From: Burkholderiaceae bacterium
Lineage (GTDB): Bacteria; Pseudomonadota; Gammaproteobacteria; Burkholderiales; Burkholderiaceae_C
Assembly (NCBI GenBank): GCA_030695205.1
Contig: JAUYTN010000038.1
Location: forward strand, 1-64,000
DNA length: 64,000 nt
Reading direction: 5' to 3'
Position 1 is the stretch's first letter, and the number at the start of each line of letters is the position of its first letter. The notes beneath the pieces were generated by a model. It did no database searches. It was given only the letters and a program-made list of their open reading frames with translations, and was not told the DNA's origin. Shown here piece by piece: positions 1 through 8,161 of the stretch. The position numbers and the translations under genes were made by a program.

Positions 1-23
1 GGGTCACTCAGAACACCCTCAGG

Positions 24-138
24 TGTCCGCCATCAATTTGGAATGCTGTCCGCCTTCAGCGTGGAACACTGTCCGCCATCACGCTGGAACACCGTCCGCC
101 ATCAGCGTGGAATCGTGTCCGCCATGGCGTGGAATACG
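24..138. repeat. Five tandem 23-bp repeats, probable insertion-sequence terminal array
   Basis: Five directly repeated units of exactly 23 bp occupy 24-46, 47-69, 70-92, 93-115 and 116-138, with consensus close to TGTCCGCCATCAGCGTGGAA plus 3 bases. Units differ from each other at a few positions. From memory, multiple transposase-binding repeats next to the tips are typical of IS21-family (istAB) elements, and this consensus resembles such ends in Burkholderiales. Read inward from base 140 on the minus strand, the array begins with TG, the usual IS21 tip. No transposase is visible, so the element would lie left of the window. It is not a CRISPR array because there are no spacers. Confidence 0.6.
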
Positions 139-145
139 CACTTGT

Positions 146-2188
146 ATGCGAAACCTTTGCCACCTGTCTCGTTGTGTTGCGGTAATTACCTGCCTGGCCG
201 GGTGCCTGGGCATGGCGTCAGTCGCGCATGCATTGACGCCGGTATCGCTGCAACTCAAATGGAGTCACGCCTTCCAGTTTGCCGGGTACTACGCCGCACA
301 GGAAAAGGGCTACTACCAGGACGTCGGCTTGCAGGTGGAGATTCGAGAAGCCAAGCCAGGTTTTGATGTGGTGCAGAGCCTGCTGAATGGGGAGGCCACC
401 TTTGGCGTCGGCACCAGCAACCTGTTGCTGTCCCGCCAGCAAGGCCACCCTGTGGTGGCACTGGCGGTTATTTTTCAGCACTCCCCCCTGGTGTTGATTG
501 CCCGTGGCAATGCCCCTACCCAAACGATCCATGACCTGCTGGACAAGCGCGTGATGATCGAACCTCACTCCGAGGAATTGCTGGCCTTTTTGACCCAGGT
601 TGGCCTGCCAACGAGCCGCCTGGGCAAGGTCGAGCACAGCCACAATCCGCAGGATCTGGTGGATGGCAAGGTGGACGCCATGTCCGCTTACGTCACCAAT
701 GAACCCTATTTCCTCGACCAAAGAGGCGTGGCCTACCAGACCTATTCGCCGCGTGCCATCGGAATAGACTTTTACGGCGACAACCTGTTCACCACAGAAT
801 CAGTCATCCGCCGCCAGCCAAGCGAGGTTGAAGCGTTCAGGGCTGCCAGTTTGCGCGGCTGGCAATATGCCATGGCGCACCCGCAAGAAATGGCAGATCT
901 GATAGTGGCCAAGTACGCCAGTCAAACCCCGCGAGAGTTTTTTTTGTTCGAGGCCGGGCGCATGGCGTCTCTGATGCAGACCGACCTGATTGAGGTGGGG
1001 TACATGAACCCGGGGCGCTGGCGCCACATTGCGGATACCTACGCCGACCTGGGCCTGCTGCCGCGCGGCTATGACTTTGACGGTTTTTTGTTGGATGCCC
1101 AGCCCACCGTGGACTGGACCCGCGTCTATGTGCTGCTTGGCCTGCTGACCTTGGTGAGCCTGGTGGTGGTGTACATCTGGCGAAACAACCGCGAATTGCA
1201 GCGGGCCTTGGCGTTCAGCAAGGAAACGCAGCACGCGCTGGCTCTGTCTGAGGAGCGTCATCGGCTGTTGGCCGACCACGCCAGCGACGTCATTTGGACC
1301 ATGAATCTGGAAGGACGATTTACCTATGTGAGCCCGTCCGTGGAGCGCTTGCGGGGGTACTCCGTCGCCGAGGTGATGCAGCAAACCCCGGATCAGGCAC
1401 TTGCCCCAGCCAGTGCCCCCATTGCCGCCGAAGTCCTGAGCCGGGCGGTTGAGTCGGTACAAGCCGGGCAGCCAGTGACCGGGTTTCGGGTGGAACTGGA
1501 GCAAACCTGCAAGGGCGGCGGCACGGTGTGGACCGAAGTCAGCGTGACCGACATCCGCAACCAGGCAGGCGAGTTTGTCAATCTGCTGGGCGTCACGCGC
1601 GACATCACCCAGCGCAAGCGGCTGGAGGAGCAATTGCGCCAGCTGGCGTTTTACGACACGCTGACCCAGTTGGCCAACCGGCGTCTGCTGCTTGAGCGCC
1701 TGGACCAGGTGATGACGGCCAGCAAGCGCAGTGGCCTTCACTGCGCGCTGATGTTTTTGGACCTTGACAACTTCAAGCCCCTCAATGATGTCCATGGCCA
1801 TGATGCGGGTGACCTTTTGCTGCAGGAAGTGGCGGTGCGCCTGACCCGCTGTGTGCGTGAAGCAGACACCGTGGCCCGCTTTGGCGGCGATGAGTTTGTG
1901 GTGCTGTTGAGCAATTTGAGTATGGACATGGGTGAGTCGCGGGCACAGGCGGGTGTGGTTGCCGAAAAAATTCGGCTCAATCTGGATGCGCCCTACCTGC
2001 TCAAGGTGACCCGCACAGGGTCTGCGCCGAAGACGGTCAAGCACGATTGCTCGGTGAGCATGGGTGTGGTGGTGTTTGTCAACCACCAGGCCAGTCAGGA
2101 AGACCTGCTCAATTGGGCCGATGTGGCCATGTACCAGGCCAAAGCAGCTGGGCGCAACACCGTGCGGTTCTACCCGACTGATGTGTAG
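146..2188 (+). CDS. Periplasmic NMT1/THI5-type binding domain fused to PAS and GGDEF: membrane diguanylate cyclase
   Basis: A 680-residue sensor predicted to make cyclic di-GMP in response to a periplasmic ligand. From the chosen ATG there is a signal sequence (about residues 1-29, ending VAHA), a NMT1/THI5-like solute-binding domain (about 30-310), one membrane helix (about 324-344), a PAS domain (about 370-490) and a GGDEF domain (about 495-675). The GGDEF signature is intact (RFGGDEF) and an RxxD inhibitory site (READ) lies five residues before it, so an active, feedback-inhibited cyclase is expected. An in-frame GTG at 23 would add 41 residues encoded by the 23-bp repeats, so the ATG at 146, which opens the signal peptide, is preferred. 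No Shine-Dalgarno sequence precedes it, because the repeat array ends about five bases upstream. The ligand is unknown; this binding-domain family includes pyrimidine-precursor and sulfonate/nitrate binders. Confidence 0.85.
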   Translation: MRNLCHLSRCVAVITCLAGCLGMASVAHALTPVSLQLKWSHAFQFAGYYAAQEKGYYQDVGLQVEIREAKPGFDVVQSLLNGEATFGVGTSNLLLSRQQGHPVVALAVIFQHSPLVLIARGNAPTQTIHDLLDKRVMIEPHSEELLAFLTQVGLPTSRLGKVEHSHNPQDLVDGKVDAMSAYVTNEPYFLDQRGVAYQTYSPRAIGIDFYGDNLFTTESVIRRQPSEVEAFRAASLRGWQYAMAHPQEMADLIVAKYASQTPREFFLFEAGRMASLMQTDLIEVGYMNPGRWRHIADTYADLGLLPRGYDFDGFLLDAQPTVDWTRVYVLLGLLTLVSLVVVYIWRNNRELQRALAFSKETQHALALSEERHRLLADHASDVIWTMNLEGRFTYVSPSVERLRGYSVAEVMQQTPDQALAPASAPIAAEVLSRAVESVQAGQPVTGFRVELEQTCKGGGTVWTEVSVTDIRNQAGEFVNLLGVTRDITQRKRLEEQLRQLAFYDTLTQLANRRLLLERLDQVMTASKRSGLHCALMFLDLDNFKPLNDVHGHDAGDLLLQEVAVRLTRCVREADTVARFGGDEFVVLLSNLSMDMGESRAQAGVVAEKIRLNLDAPYLLKVTRTGSAPKTVKHDCSVSMGVVVFVNHQASQEDLLNWADVAMYQAKAAGRNTVRFYPTDV

Positions 2189-2299
2189 GCCACTGCACGG
2201 ACAGACGTTCTCAACCACCACTTGCTGCGCTGATCGGGTCGTACAGTCCAGCCCAGTGGTATCCATGGCAGGCCTGGGGGCCGTTGCACACCGGCAAAC

Positions 2300-3538
2300 T
2301 CAGCATGCTGCACCCGGGCGGAAAAACGCCAGCAATTCGTCGCGCCGCGCGTGGGCATCGAACTCGCCCATGCCAATCAGCGCACGCACGAAGGGTGGCT
2401 CGAACAGCAGGTAGCTGGCCAGCGCAGCCGCGCTGCCAACCGAGCCTTTGGTTGTGCTGAGCGCTCCCAGGCCCACCAGCATGTCGCGCGTGCTGGCGGG
2501 CAAGGCGCCCACATGGCGCAAGGCCAGCTCGTCCATGGACTCTGAGGGCTGGATGGAAAGCACCTCCACCGGCCGGTAGGGCAATGCCTCGGTCAGCCGG
2601 GATGGCAGGCTGCGCAGGGTGCGGCTGACACGCTGGGCCTGCTCCACATCGGTTTGCAAGGTGTCGTTGAACACGCTGGCCATGGCGTGGCCTGCAATGG
2701 TGCCGGCGGTGGGCTCGTCCTCACTCTGGCGCACCAGGCCCGCGCGCTGGGGCTGCCCGACGCCAATGGCCAGGACTTTGCGTGCACCCAGGTGAATGGC
2801 CGGTGACAGGGGCGACGACTGGCGCATCGATCCATCGCCAAAAAACTCTTTGCGGCCATTGACCCACAGCGGCACAGCCCGAAACAGGAACGGAATGGCG
2901 GAAGACGCCATCAGGTGTTCGATGGTGATGGGCTGCATGTCGGCCCTGCGGTCCGGACGTCCCCAGGGCCGGCTGGGGTGGTCCGGGCTGGTCTGGCAGA
3001 AGGTCCAGTGCACACCTGTGCTGTAGCTGGAGGCGGTGACAGCCACACCAGCCAGAACACCCTGAGCCAGGTTGGCCTCCAGTTGGCTCACGCTGATGGC
3101 GTTGTGCAGTGTATGGACCAATGGGTCGCTGTCCAGCAGCGCGCGATGGCGCTGCACCTGTCGGCTCAGGGCCCAGCCAGCAACCAGCTTGTTGGTACGC
3201 GCCCACATTGGCGTGTCCAACCGGTACACATGCTCGGACCGCAGGGTTTGCCAGAAATCGGCCAGTTTGGGCAAGGCATCGAGACCGTTGTGTGCCTGGC
3301 TGGCCAGGTAGGTCACGTTCAGCGCACCAGCCGATGTACCCACCATCAGCTGAAACGGGAATGGGGGCGCCCGCTCGGGTGTGTCATGGCGCAGCATGGC
3401 TGTCAGCGCCTTCAGCACACCTGCCTGGTAGGCCGTGCGGGCACCGCCGCCCATCAGCACCAGGGCCGTGGAATCCCGGTGCGCGGTGGCCTGAGGCGGT
3501 GTCAACAGGCTGCTGGTAATGACGGTATCCAGTGACAT
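2300..3538 (-). CDS. Patatin-like phospholipase family protein
   Basis: A 412-residue protein with the patatin serine-aspartate dyad. The oxyanion-hole run GGGAR is at residues 30-34, the nucleophile elbow GTSAG at 67-71 (Ser69), and the partner Asp in FFGDGS at Asp235. The family hydrolyses acyl esters of phospholipids or other lipids. No signal peptide is evident, so it is probably cytoplasmic or membrane-peripheral. The C-terminal about 120 residues resemble the extension common in proteobacterial homologues. It is convergent with the GGDEF gene (111 bp between the stops) and not in an obvious operon. The substrate cannot be read from sequence. Confidence 0.88.
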   Translation of the reverse strand: MSLDTVITSSLLTPPQATAHRDSTALVLMGGGARTAYQAGVLKALTAMLRHDTPERAPPFPFQLMVGTSAGALNVTYLASQAHNGLDALPKLADFWQTLRSEHVYRLDTPMWARTNKLVAGWALSRQVQRHRALLDSDPLVHTLHNAISVSQLEANLAQGVLAGVAVTASSYSTGVHWTFCQTSPDHPSRPWGRPDRRADMQPITIEHLMASSAIPFLFRAVPLWVNGRKEFFGDGSMRQSSPLSPAIHLGARKVLAIGVGQPQRAGLVRQSEDEPTAGTIAGHAMASVFNDTLQTDVEQAQRVSRTLRSLPSRLTEALPYRPVEVLSIQPSESMDELALRHVGALPASTRDMLVGLGALSTTKGSVGSAAALASYLLFEPPFVRALIGMGEFDAHARRDELLAFFRPGAAC

Positions 3539-3734
3539 GGCGGTGCCGGGTCAGGTTACACGCTGTTGTGACCCATTGGGCCGCTGGGTCTGGCGGCGCC
3601 CGACCCGCCGCACCGGTGAGGATGCTTTGCTCATGATGCTTGTCTCCGTCGTTTGACAAGCATGATGCCACTGTGGCAGCCATGCAGATCGTTTCATGCT
3701 GGCGAGGGTCGGCACAGGGCGTCAGCCCCGCTTG

Positions 3735-4505
3735 CTACACCGTAATGAGCTCGACAGTGGGAATGGCATCGATATTGGTGATCACGCTGCGCTGTGGCAG
3801 GTAGTTCAGCAACAGGTCTGTTTCTTTTTTGACCACGCTGTAGCACTCGCAACTCAGCTTTTCAAGTGTCGGCCGGTCCAGCACCTTGATCAATCCGCGC
3901 GAATAGGAAATGACGCCGAGCTGCTGCAGTTTCAGCGCGGCCTGGGTGACGCCTTCGCGGCGCACGCCCAGCATGTTGCCAATGAACTCCTGTGTCATCG
4001 TCAAATGGTTGTGGGACAGGCGGTCCATGGACAGCAAGAGCCAGCGGCAGAGTTGCTGGTCGATGGAATGGTGACGGTTGCACACGGCGGTTTGCGAGAC
4101 CTGTGTGATCAGGGCCTGCGTGTAGCGCAGCATGAGCAACAGCAGCTGGCCGTGGCGGTTGAACTCTTCTTTCACCCGCTGCCTGGGGAGTCGGTAAGCG
4201 AAACCGGCGCTCTGCACCAGCGACCGGCTGGGCGTGCTTTCGCCGCCCAAAAACAGGGTGATGCCCAACAAGCCTTCGTTGCCGACCACGGAGATCGCGG
4301 TCGATGCCCCGTTTTCCATGAGGTATTGCAGCGAAACGATGGAGTCGGTAGGGAAATAGACGTGGCGCATGGGGCGCCGGGATTCATACAACACCGCACG
4401 CAGCGGCAGCGGTACCAATTCCAGGTAAGGGAACAAACGGTCTTGCACCTCGGGCATCAAGGCTGCCAGCAGATGGTTGTGTTGAGGCTTGGGTTTGACG
4501 GACAT
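3735..4505 (-). CDS. Crp/Fnr-family transcriptional regulator
   Basis: A 256-residue regulator with an N-terminal cyclic-nucleotide-binding-like beta-barrel and a C-terminal winged helix (around MTQEFIGNMLGVRREGVTQA). The start at 4505 (MSVKPKPQ) is chosen because the 58 residues of open frame upstream are Pro/Arg/Ala-rich and unlike the family. There is no cysteine cluster of the Fnr iron-sulfur type in the N-terminus, so an oxygen-sensing Fnr role is unlikely. The effector and targets are unknown. It lies downstream of msrA on the same strand with a 250-bp gap holding a dispersed repeat, so it probably has its own promoter. Confidence 0.82.
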   Translation of the reverse strand: MSVKPKPQHNHLLAALMPEVQDRLFPYLELVPLPLRAVLYESRRPMRHVYFPTDSIVSLQYLMENGASTAISVVGNEGLLGITLFLGGESTPSRSLVQSAGFAYRLPRQRVKEEFNRHGQLLLLMLRYTQALITQVSQTAVCNRHHSIDQQLCRWLLLSMDRLSHNHLTMTQEFIGNMLGVRREGVTQAALKLQQLGVISYSRGLIKVLDRPTLEKLSCECYSVVKKETDLLLNYLPQRSVITNIDAIPTVELITV

Positions 4506-4723
4506 TGTGGGGAATATGGAATGCGGTGGCGGAGGGTACTCCCTCACCGCACCAGCAAGGCCCACAGCTTGTTGAACGCCAGCTCGGCATGGTGGCGGCG
4601 CGTGGCGCACGCTGGGGTAGGCGCAGGCGCAGGTCGGTGCGCACGTACGGGTTCGGCCCTGTTGCCAGCGGACTGCCAATGTCCGGTCGCACCCACCAAA
4701 TTTTTAATAAAAAATGTCTTTAT

Positions 4724-4750
4724 CGCTTTTGGATATTGACTATTCAGCTA
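4724..4750 (-). repeat. Dispersed repeat copy 1 (TAGC-N18-AAGCG core)
   Basis: On the minus strand the core reads TAGC, 18 bases, AAGCG, then ATAAAGACATTTTTTA, so recognisable sequence runs out to about 4705. It lies between the 3' end of msrA and the Crp/Fnr gene. It is AT-rich compared with its surroundings and shares the invariant 18-nt spacer with the seven other copies in the window. Confidence 0.6.
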
Positions 4751-4755
4751 CATTT

Positions 4756-5457
4756 TTATTGACTTCCCCACAGCTGTTTGACGCGGGCATCACGCCCGCA
4801 GCTGAGGCGGTAGTAGCTGTAGCGGAGTTCGTTTTTCTTGTAATAGTCCTGGTGGTAGTCCTCGGCCAGGTAAAAGGTCGAGGCAGGGGCCAGTTCGGTG
4901 TGGATGGTGGCAAAACGCCCTGATTTCAGCAGCGCATCGCGGCTGGCCTCCACCGTCTGGCGCTCAGACTCGTTGCCCCAGTAAATACCGCTGCGGTACT
5001 GATCCCCAATGTCGCAAAACTGGCGGTCTTTGACCGTGGGGTCGATGTGCCGCCAGAAGTACTCCACCAGCTGTGAGTAGCTGACCTGGGCCGGGTCGTA
5101 CAGCACGCGCACGGCTTCGGTGTGGCCGGTGTGGCCCGCACTCACCGCCTCGTAGGTGGGGTTGGGTGTTCGGCCTGCGGTGTAGCCCGACACCACCTCG
5201 CGCACACCGGGCAGTTTTTCAAAGTCGGCCTCAATGCACCAGAAGCAGCCTCCGGCAAACACGGCGTAGGCCATGGGCTTTCCGTCTACCACGGGTGCGG
5301 ACTCCACCACCGGCGCAGAGGTTGGCTGCACAGGCGGTGCCGCCGCTTGGGTGCAGCCCACCAGTCCCCACCCAGCCAAAGCGGCTACACAGACTGCCAA
5401 ACGCGTTCGACGGGTGGCCGCTGCACCCCAGGCCAGGCAATGGTTGAACAGGTCCAT
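4756..5457 (-). CDS. msrA: Peptide-methionine (S)-S-oxide reductase MsrA, lipoprotein form
   Basis: Reduces the S-epimer of methionine sulfoxide in proteins. The 233-residue product carries the catalytic GCFWC motif (Cys71 is the expected nucleophile) and the long conserved block ending in QYRSGIYW. The N-terminus has a hydrophobic segment followed by a lipobox-like LVGC (Cys35) and a Pro/Ala-rich linker, so the enzyme is predicted to be exported and possibly lipid-anchored. It follows msrB on the minus strand with a 3-bp gap, giving an msrB-msrA operon that covers both sulfoxide epimers. C-terminal cysteines (in RLSCGRD) could serve as the resolving residue. Confidence 0.95.
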   Translation of the reverse strand: MDLFNHCLAWGAAATRRTRLAVCVAALAGWGLVGCTQAAAPPVQPTSAPVVESAPVVDGKPMAYAVFAGGCFWCIEADFEKLPGVREVVSGYTAGRTPNPTYEAVSAGHTGHTEAVRVLYDPAQVSYSQLVEYFWRHIDPTVKDRQFCDIGDQYRSGIYWGNESERQTVEASRDALLKSGRFATIHTELAPASTFYLAEDYHQDYYKKNELRYSYYRLSCGRDARVKQLWGSQ

Positions 5458-5460
5458 GGC

Positions 5461-5958
5461 TCAGGTCCTCAGCGCGGGCAAGGGGTCGCCCTGGGGCACA
5501 AAGGCCAGCGCGACACCATTGTTGCAGTAGCGCTTGCCGGTGGGTTTGGGGCCGTCGTTGAACACGTGGCCGTGGTGCCCACCGCAGCGCGAGCAGTGGT
5601 ACTCGGTGCGGGGGTAAATGAGCTTGTAGTCGGTGGACGTGCCCATGGCCTGGGGAAGGGTTTGCCAAAAGCTCGGCCAGCCCGTGCCGCTTTCGTATTT
5701 GGTGGCCGCATCGAACAGGGGCTGGTAACACGCCGCACACACGTAGGTGCCAGGGCGTTTTTCGGCGTTCAGAGGGCTGGTGCCTGCGCGCTCGGTGCCG
5801 TGCTGGAACAACACCGCATAGGCAGCGGGTGACAGCAGCTTGCGCCACTCGGCCTCGGATTTTTGGAGGGGAAATGGCGCTTTGGCCTGTGCCGCTGCCG
5901 GGGCAGTGACACCTGCCAGCCAGGCAGAAAGTGCGGTGAGCAATGTGCGTCGTTCCAT
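5461..5958 (-). CDS. msrB: Peptide-methionine (R)-S-oxide reductase MsrB, exported
   Basis: Reduces the R-epimer of methionine sulfoxide. The 165-residue product has the zinc-binding pairs Cys74/Cys77 and Cys122/Cys125, the TGWPSF block and the catalytic Cys145 in RYCNN. The start at 5958 (MERRTLLTALSAWLAG) gives a signal-peptide-like N-terminus with an Arg pair, a hydrophobic core and AAAQA, implying export by Sec or Tat. The open frame continues far upstream but that part is unlike MsrB. It is the first gene of the msrB-msrA pair and is divergent from the ABC exporter gene at 6111. Confidence 0.95.
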   Translation of the reverse strand: MERRTLLTALSAWLAGVTAPAAAQAKAPFPLQKSEAEWRKLLSPAAYAVLFQHGTERAGTSPLNAEKRPGTYVCAACYQPLFDAATKYESGTGWPSFWQTLPQAMGTSTDYKLIYPRTEYHCSRCGGHHGHVFNDGPKPTGKRYCNNGVALAFVPQGDPLPALRT

Positions 5959-6110
5959 ACAAAACCTTTCGTTGCGATGTCTTTTTGTCAAAGACCTGGA
6001 CAAAACCTTACACCTGCGCGGGCGCCGAGTCGGCGTCAGCAGGCAAAAGCCCCCACACCTCCTACACCCCGGCCACACCCCGCAGCCCAAACATCGGCAC
6101 ACTCGCACCC

Positions 6111-7892
6111 ATGACCCCATCTGTTTCCCCAGACCGTCCACAGAGCCCCCAATCGCTGAGCGGCTTGTGGCCGTTTGTGCGCCCCTACCGGCTGCAGGTG
6201 CTGATGGCAGCCCTGGCGCTGCTGCTGGCCGCGGCGGCGACGCTGCTGTTTCCGGTGGCGCTGCGCCACCTGATTGACGGCGGCCTGCTCCCCACCGACC
6301 GCAGCGAACAGACACTGGCGCTGCGGGGCCATTTTTTCGAGCTGTTTGGTGTGGCGGTGGCACTGGGGGTGTTTTCGGCTGCCCGGTTCTATGTGGTCAG
6401 CTGGCTGGGTGAACGCGTCACCGCCGACCTGCGCAATGCGGTGTACAGCCATGTGCTGCGGCAGAGCCCCGCTTTTTTTGAGTCCACCCGAACCGGTGAA
6501 GTGCTCAGCCGCCTGACAACCGACACCACCCTGGTGCAAACGGTGGTGGGCTCTTCGCTGTCCATGGGGCTGCGCAACGCGCTCATGGGAGCAGGGGCAC
6601 TGGCCATGCTGGTGTGGAGCCACCCGGCGGTGATGCTGCAGGTGCTGCTGCTGGTGGTGCTGGTGGTGGCGCCGGCCATGTGGTACGGGCGGCGGGTGCG
6701 CAAGCTCTCCCGCGCCAGCCAGGACCGGGTGGCGGACTCCAGCGCCCTGGCCGCCGAGGTGCTCAACGCCATACCGGTGGTACAGAGCCACACCGCCGAA
6801 GACCGGGAAGCCCAGCGCTTTGCCGATGCCACGGGGCAGGCCTTTGAGACCGCCGTCCGGCGCAGCCGCGCCCGCGCTGTACTGGTGGCCTTCATCATCA
6901 TTGCGAATGCGGCACTGGTGCTGTGGGGCCTGTACCAGGGCACCCAAGCCGTGCTGGAGGGGCGGATGTCGGCAGGTCAGCTGGGGCAGGCAGCGCTGTA
7001 TGTGGTGATTTTTGCGGGTGCGGTGGCGGTGCTGGGCGAGGTGTACGGCGATCTGTTGCGCGCCGCTGGTGCCAGCGAGCGGCTGATGGAGCTGCTGGCC
7101 ATGCAGTCACCCATACGGTCACCCGAACATCCGGTGGCCGTGCCAGCCCCCACAGGTGGTAGCGCTTTGTGCCTGCACCAGCTGGAGTTTTTCTACCCGT
7201 CACGCCCCAGCGACGCGGCGCTGCAGCAGGTGAGCCTGGACATCCGGCCTGGCCAGACCGTGGCCCTGGTGGGGCCCAGCGGCGCAGGCAAAACCACGGT
7301 ATTTGGCCTGCTTTTGCGGTTTTATGACCCGAGCAGCGGCCACATCACCCTGGATGGCGTACCGATTCAGCAGATGTCGCTGCACACGCTGCGCGACCGC
7401 ATCGCCATCGTCCCGCAGGACCCTGTGATTTTTTCTGCCAATGCGCTGGAAAACATCCGCTACGGCAAGCCCACCGCCACCGATGCCGAGGTCCACGCCG
7501 CAGCCAGGGCGGCTTTTGCCGACGAGTTCATCACCCGCTTGCCCGATGGCTACGACACCTTCCTGGGTGAGCGCGGAGTTCGCCTCTCGGGTGGGCAGCG
7601 CCAAAGGATAGCCATCGCGCGGGCCATCCTCAAAAACCCACCGCTGCTGCTGCTGGACGAGGCCACCAGCGCCTTGGACGCCCACAGTGAGCAAATGGTG
7701 CAAGCAGCCCTGGCGCATGCGATGCAGGGACGCACCACCTTGGTCATTGCCCACCGGCTGGCCACCGTTCAAAAGGCCGACGTGATTGCGGTGCTGGACC
7801 ACGGCCGGCTGGTTGAGCAGGGCACACACCAGGAGCTGGTGGCGCAGGGTGGCGTGTATGCGGGCCTGGCGGCTTTGCAGTTTCAGTCCTGA
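6111..7892 (+). CDS. ABC exporter, fused permease and ATPase (ABCB/MsbA-like)
   Basis: A 593-residue half-transporter. Residues about 25-330 form six transmembrane segments of the ABC type-1 exporter fold, and about 350-590 form the nucleotide-binding domain with Walker A GPSGAGKTT (about 387), signature LSGGQRQR (about 492), Walker B LLLDEATSALD and the H-loop AHRL. Homodimerisation is expected. Family members export lipids, peptides or drugs, and the substrate cannot be assigned. The ATG at 6111 is preferred over longer in-frame starts that would overlap the msrB start region. Divergent from msrBA. Confidence 0.88.
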   Translation: MTPSVSPDRPQSPQSLSGLWPFVRPYRLQVLMAALALLLAAAATLLFPVALRHLIDGGLLPTDRSEQTLALRGHFFELFGVAVALGVFSAARFYVVSWLGERVTADLRNAVYSHVLRQSPAFFESTRTGEVLSRLTTDTTLVQTVVGSSLSMGLRNALMGAGALAMLVWSHPAVMLQVLLLVVLVVAPAMWYGRRVRKLSRASQDRVADSSALAAEVLNAIPVVQSHTAEDREAQRFADATGQAFETAVRRSRARAVLVAFIIIANAALVLWGLYQGTQAVLEGRMSAGQLGQAALYVVIFAGAVAVLGEVYGDLLRAAGASERLMELLAMQSPIRSPEHPVAVPAPTGGSALCLHQLEFFYPSRPSDAALQQVSLDIRPGQTVALVGPSGAGKTTVFGLLLRFYDPSSGHITLDGVPIQQMSLHTLRDRIAIVPQDPVIFSANALENIRYGKPTATDAEVHAAARAAFADEFITRLPDGYDTFLGERGVRLSGGQRQRIAIARAILKNPPLLLLDEATSALDAHSEQMVQAALAHAMQGRTTLVIAHRLATVQKADVIAVLDHGRLVEQGTHQELVAQGGVYAGLAALQFQS

Positions 7893-8161
7893 GCCACCAC
7901 CCGAACTGCCCCCCAGGGCATCAACCTGTCCGTCTCGTTATGCATTTCAGGCATAGATGCGGGCCAAAGTGGCCTTGGACGTGAAACTCTGTGCACCGTA
8001 CAGTGCGCGCAGCCTGACAGGCGACCTACCCGGTCTGCCCGAACGCCCATGCGCCCTGCCTTTGTGCAAGCAGTCAACTGACCACAACACCGCAAGGCCG
8101 TCAGGCGGCGCCAGACATCCTCCCGCGCCAGAACCAAACGCCTCACCACAGGAGACACCAC
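7893..8161. other. Intergenic region between ABC exporter and gdhB
   Basis: 269 bp with no convincing gene. The only clear element is the AGGAG ribosome-binding site about 8 bases before the gdhB ATG. No terminator with a T-run was found behind the exporter gene. Confidence 0.5.

Noticed and set aside
24..138. CRISPR-like array of 23-bp repeats
   Set aside because: Units are directly adjacent with no spacers and no cas genes; an IS terminal array fits better.
800..2266. Long minus-strand open frame (488 codons) opposite the GGDEF gene
   Set aside because: Frame created by high GC codon bias; the peptide has no recognisable domain, while the plus strand encodes clear SBP, PAS and GGDEF domains.
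4506..4679. N-terminal extension of the Crp/Fnr regulator
   Set aside because: 58 extra residues rich in Pro, Arg and Cys with no similarity to the family; the ATG at 4505 starts the normal domain.
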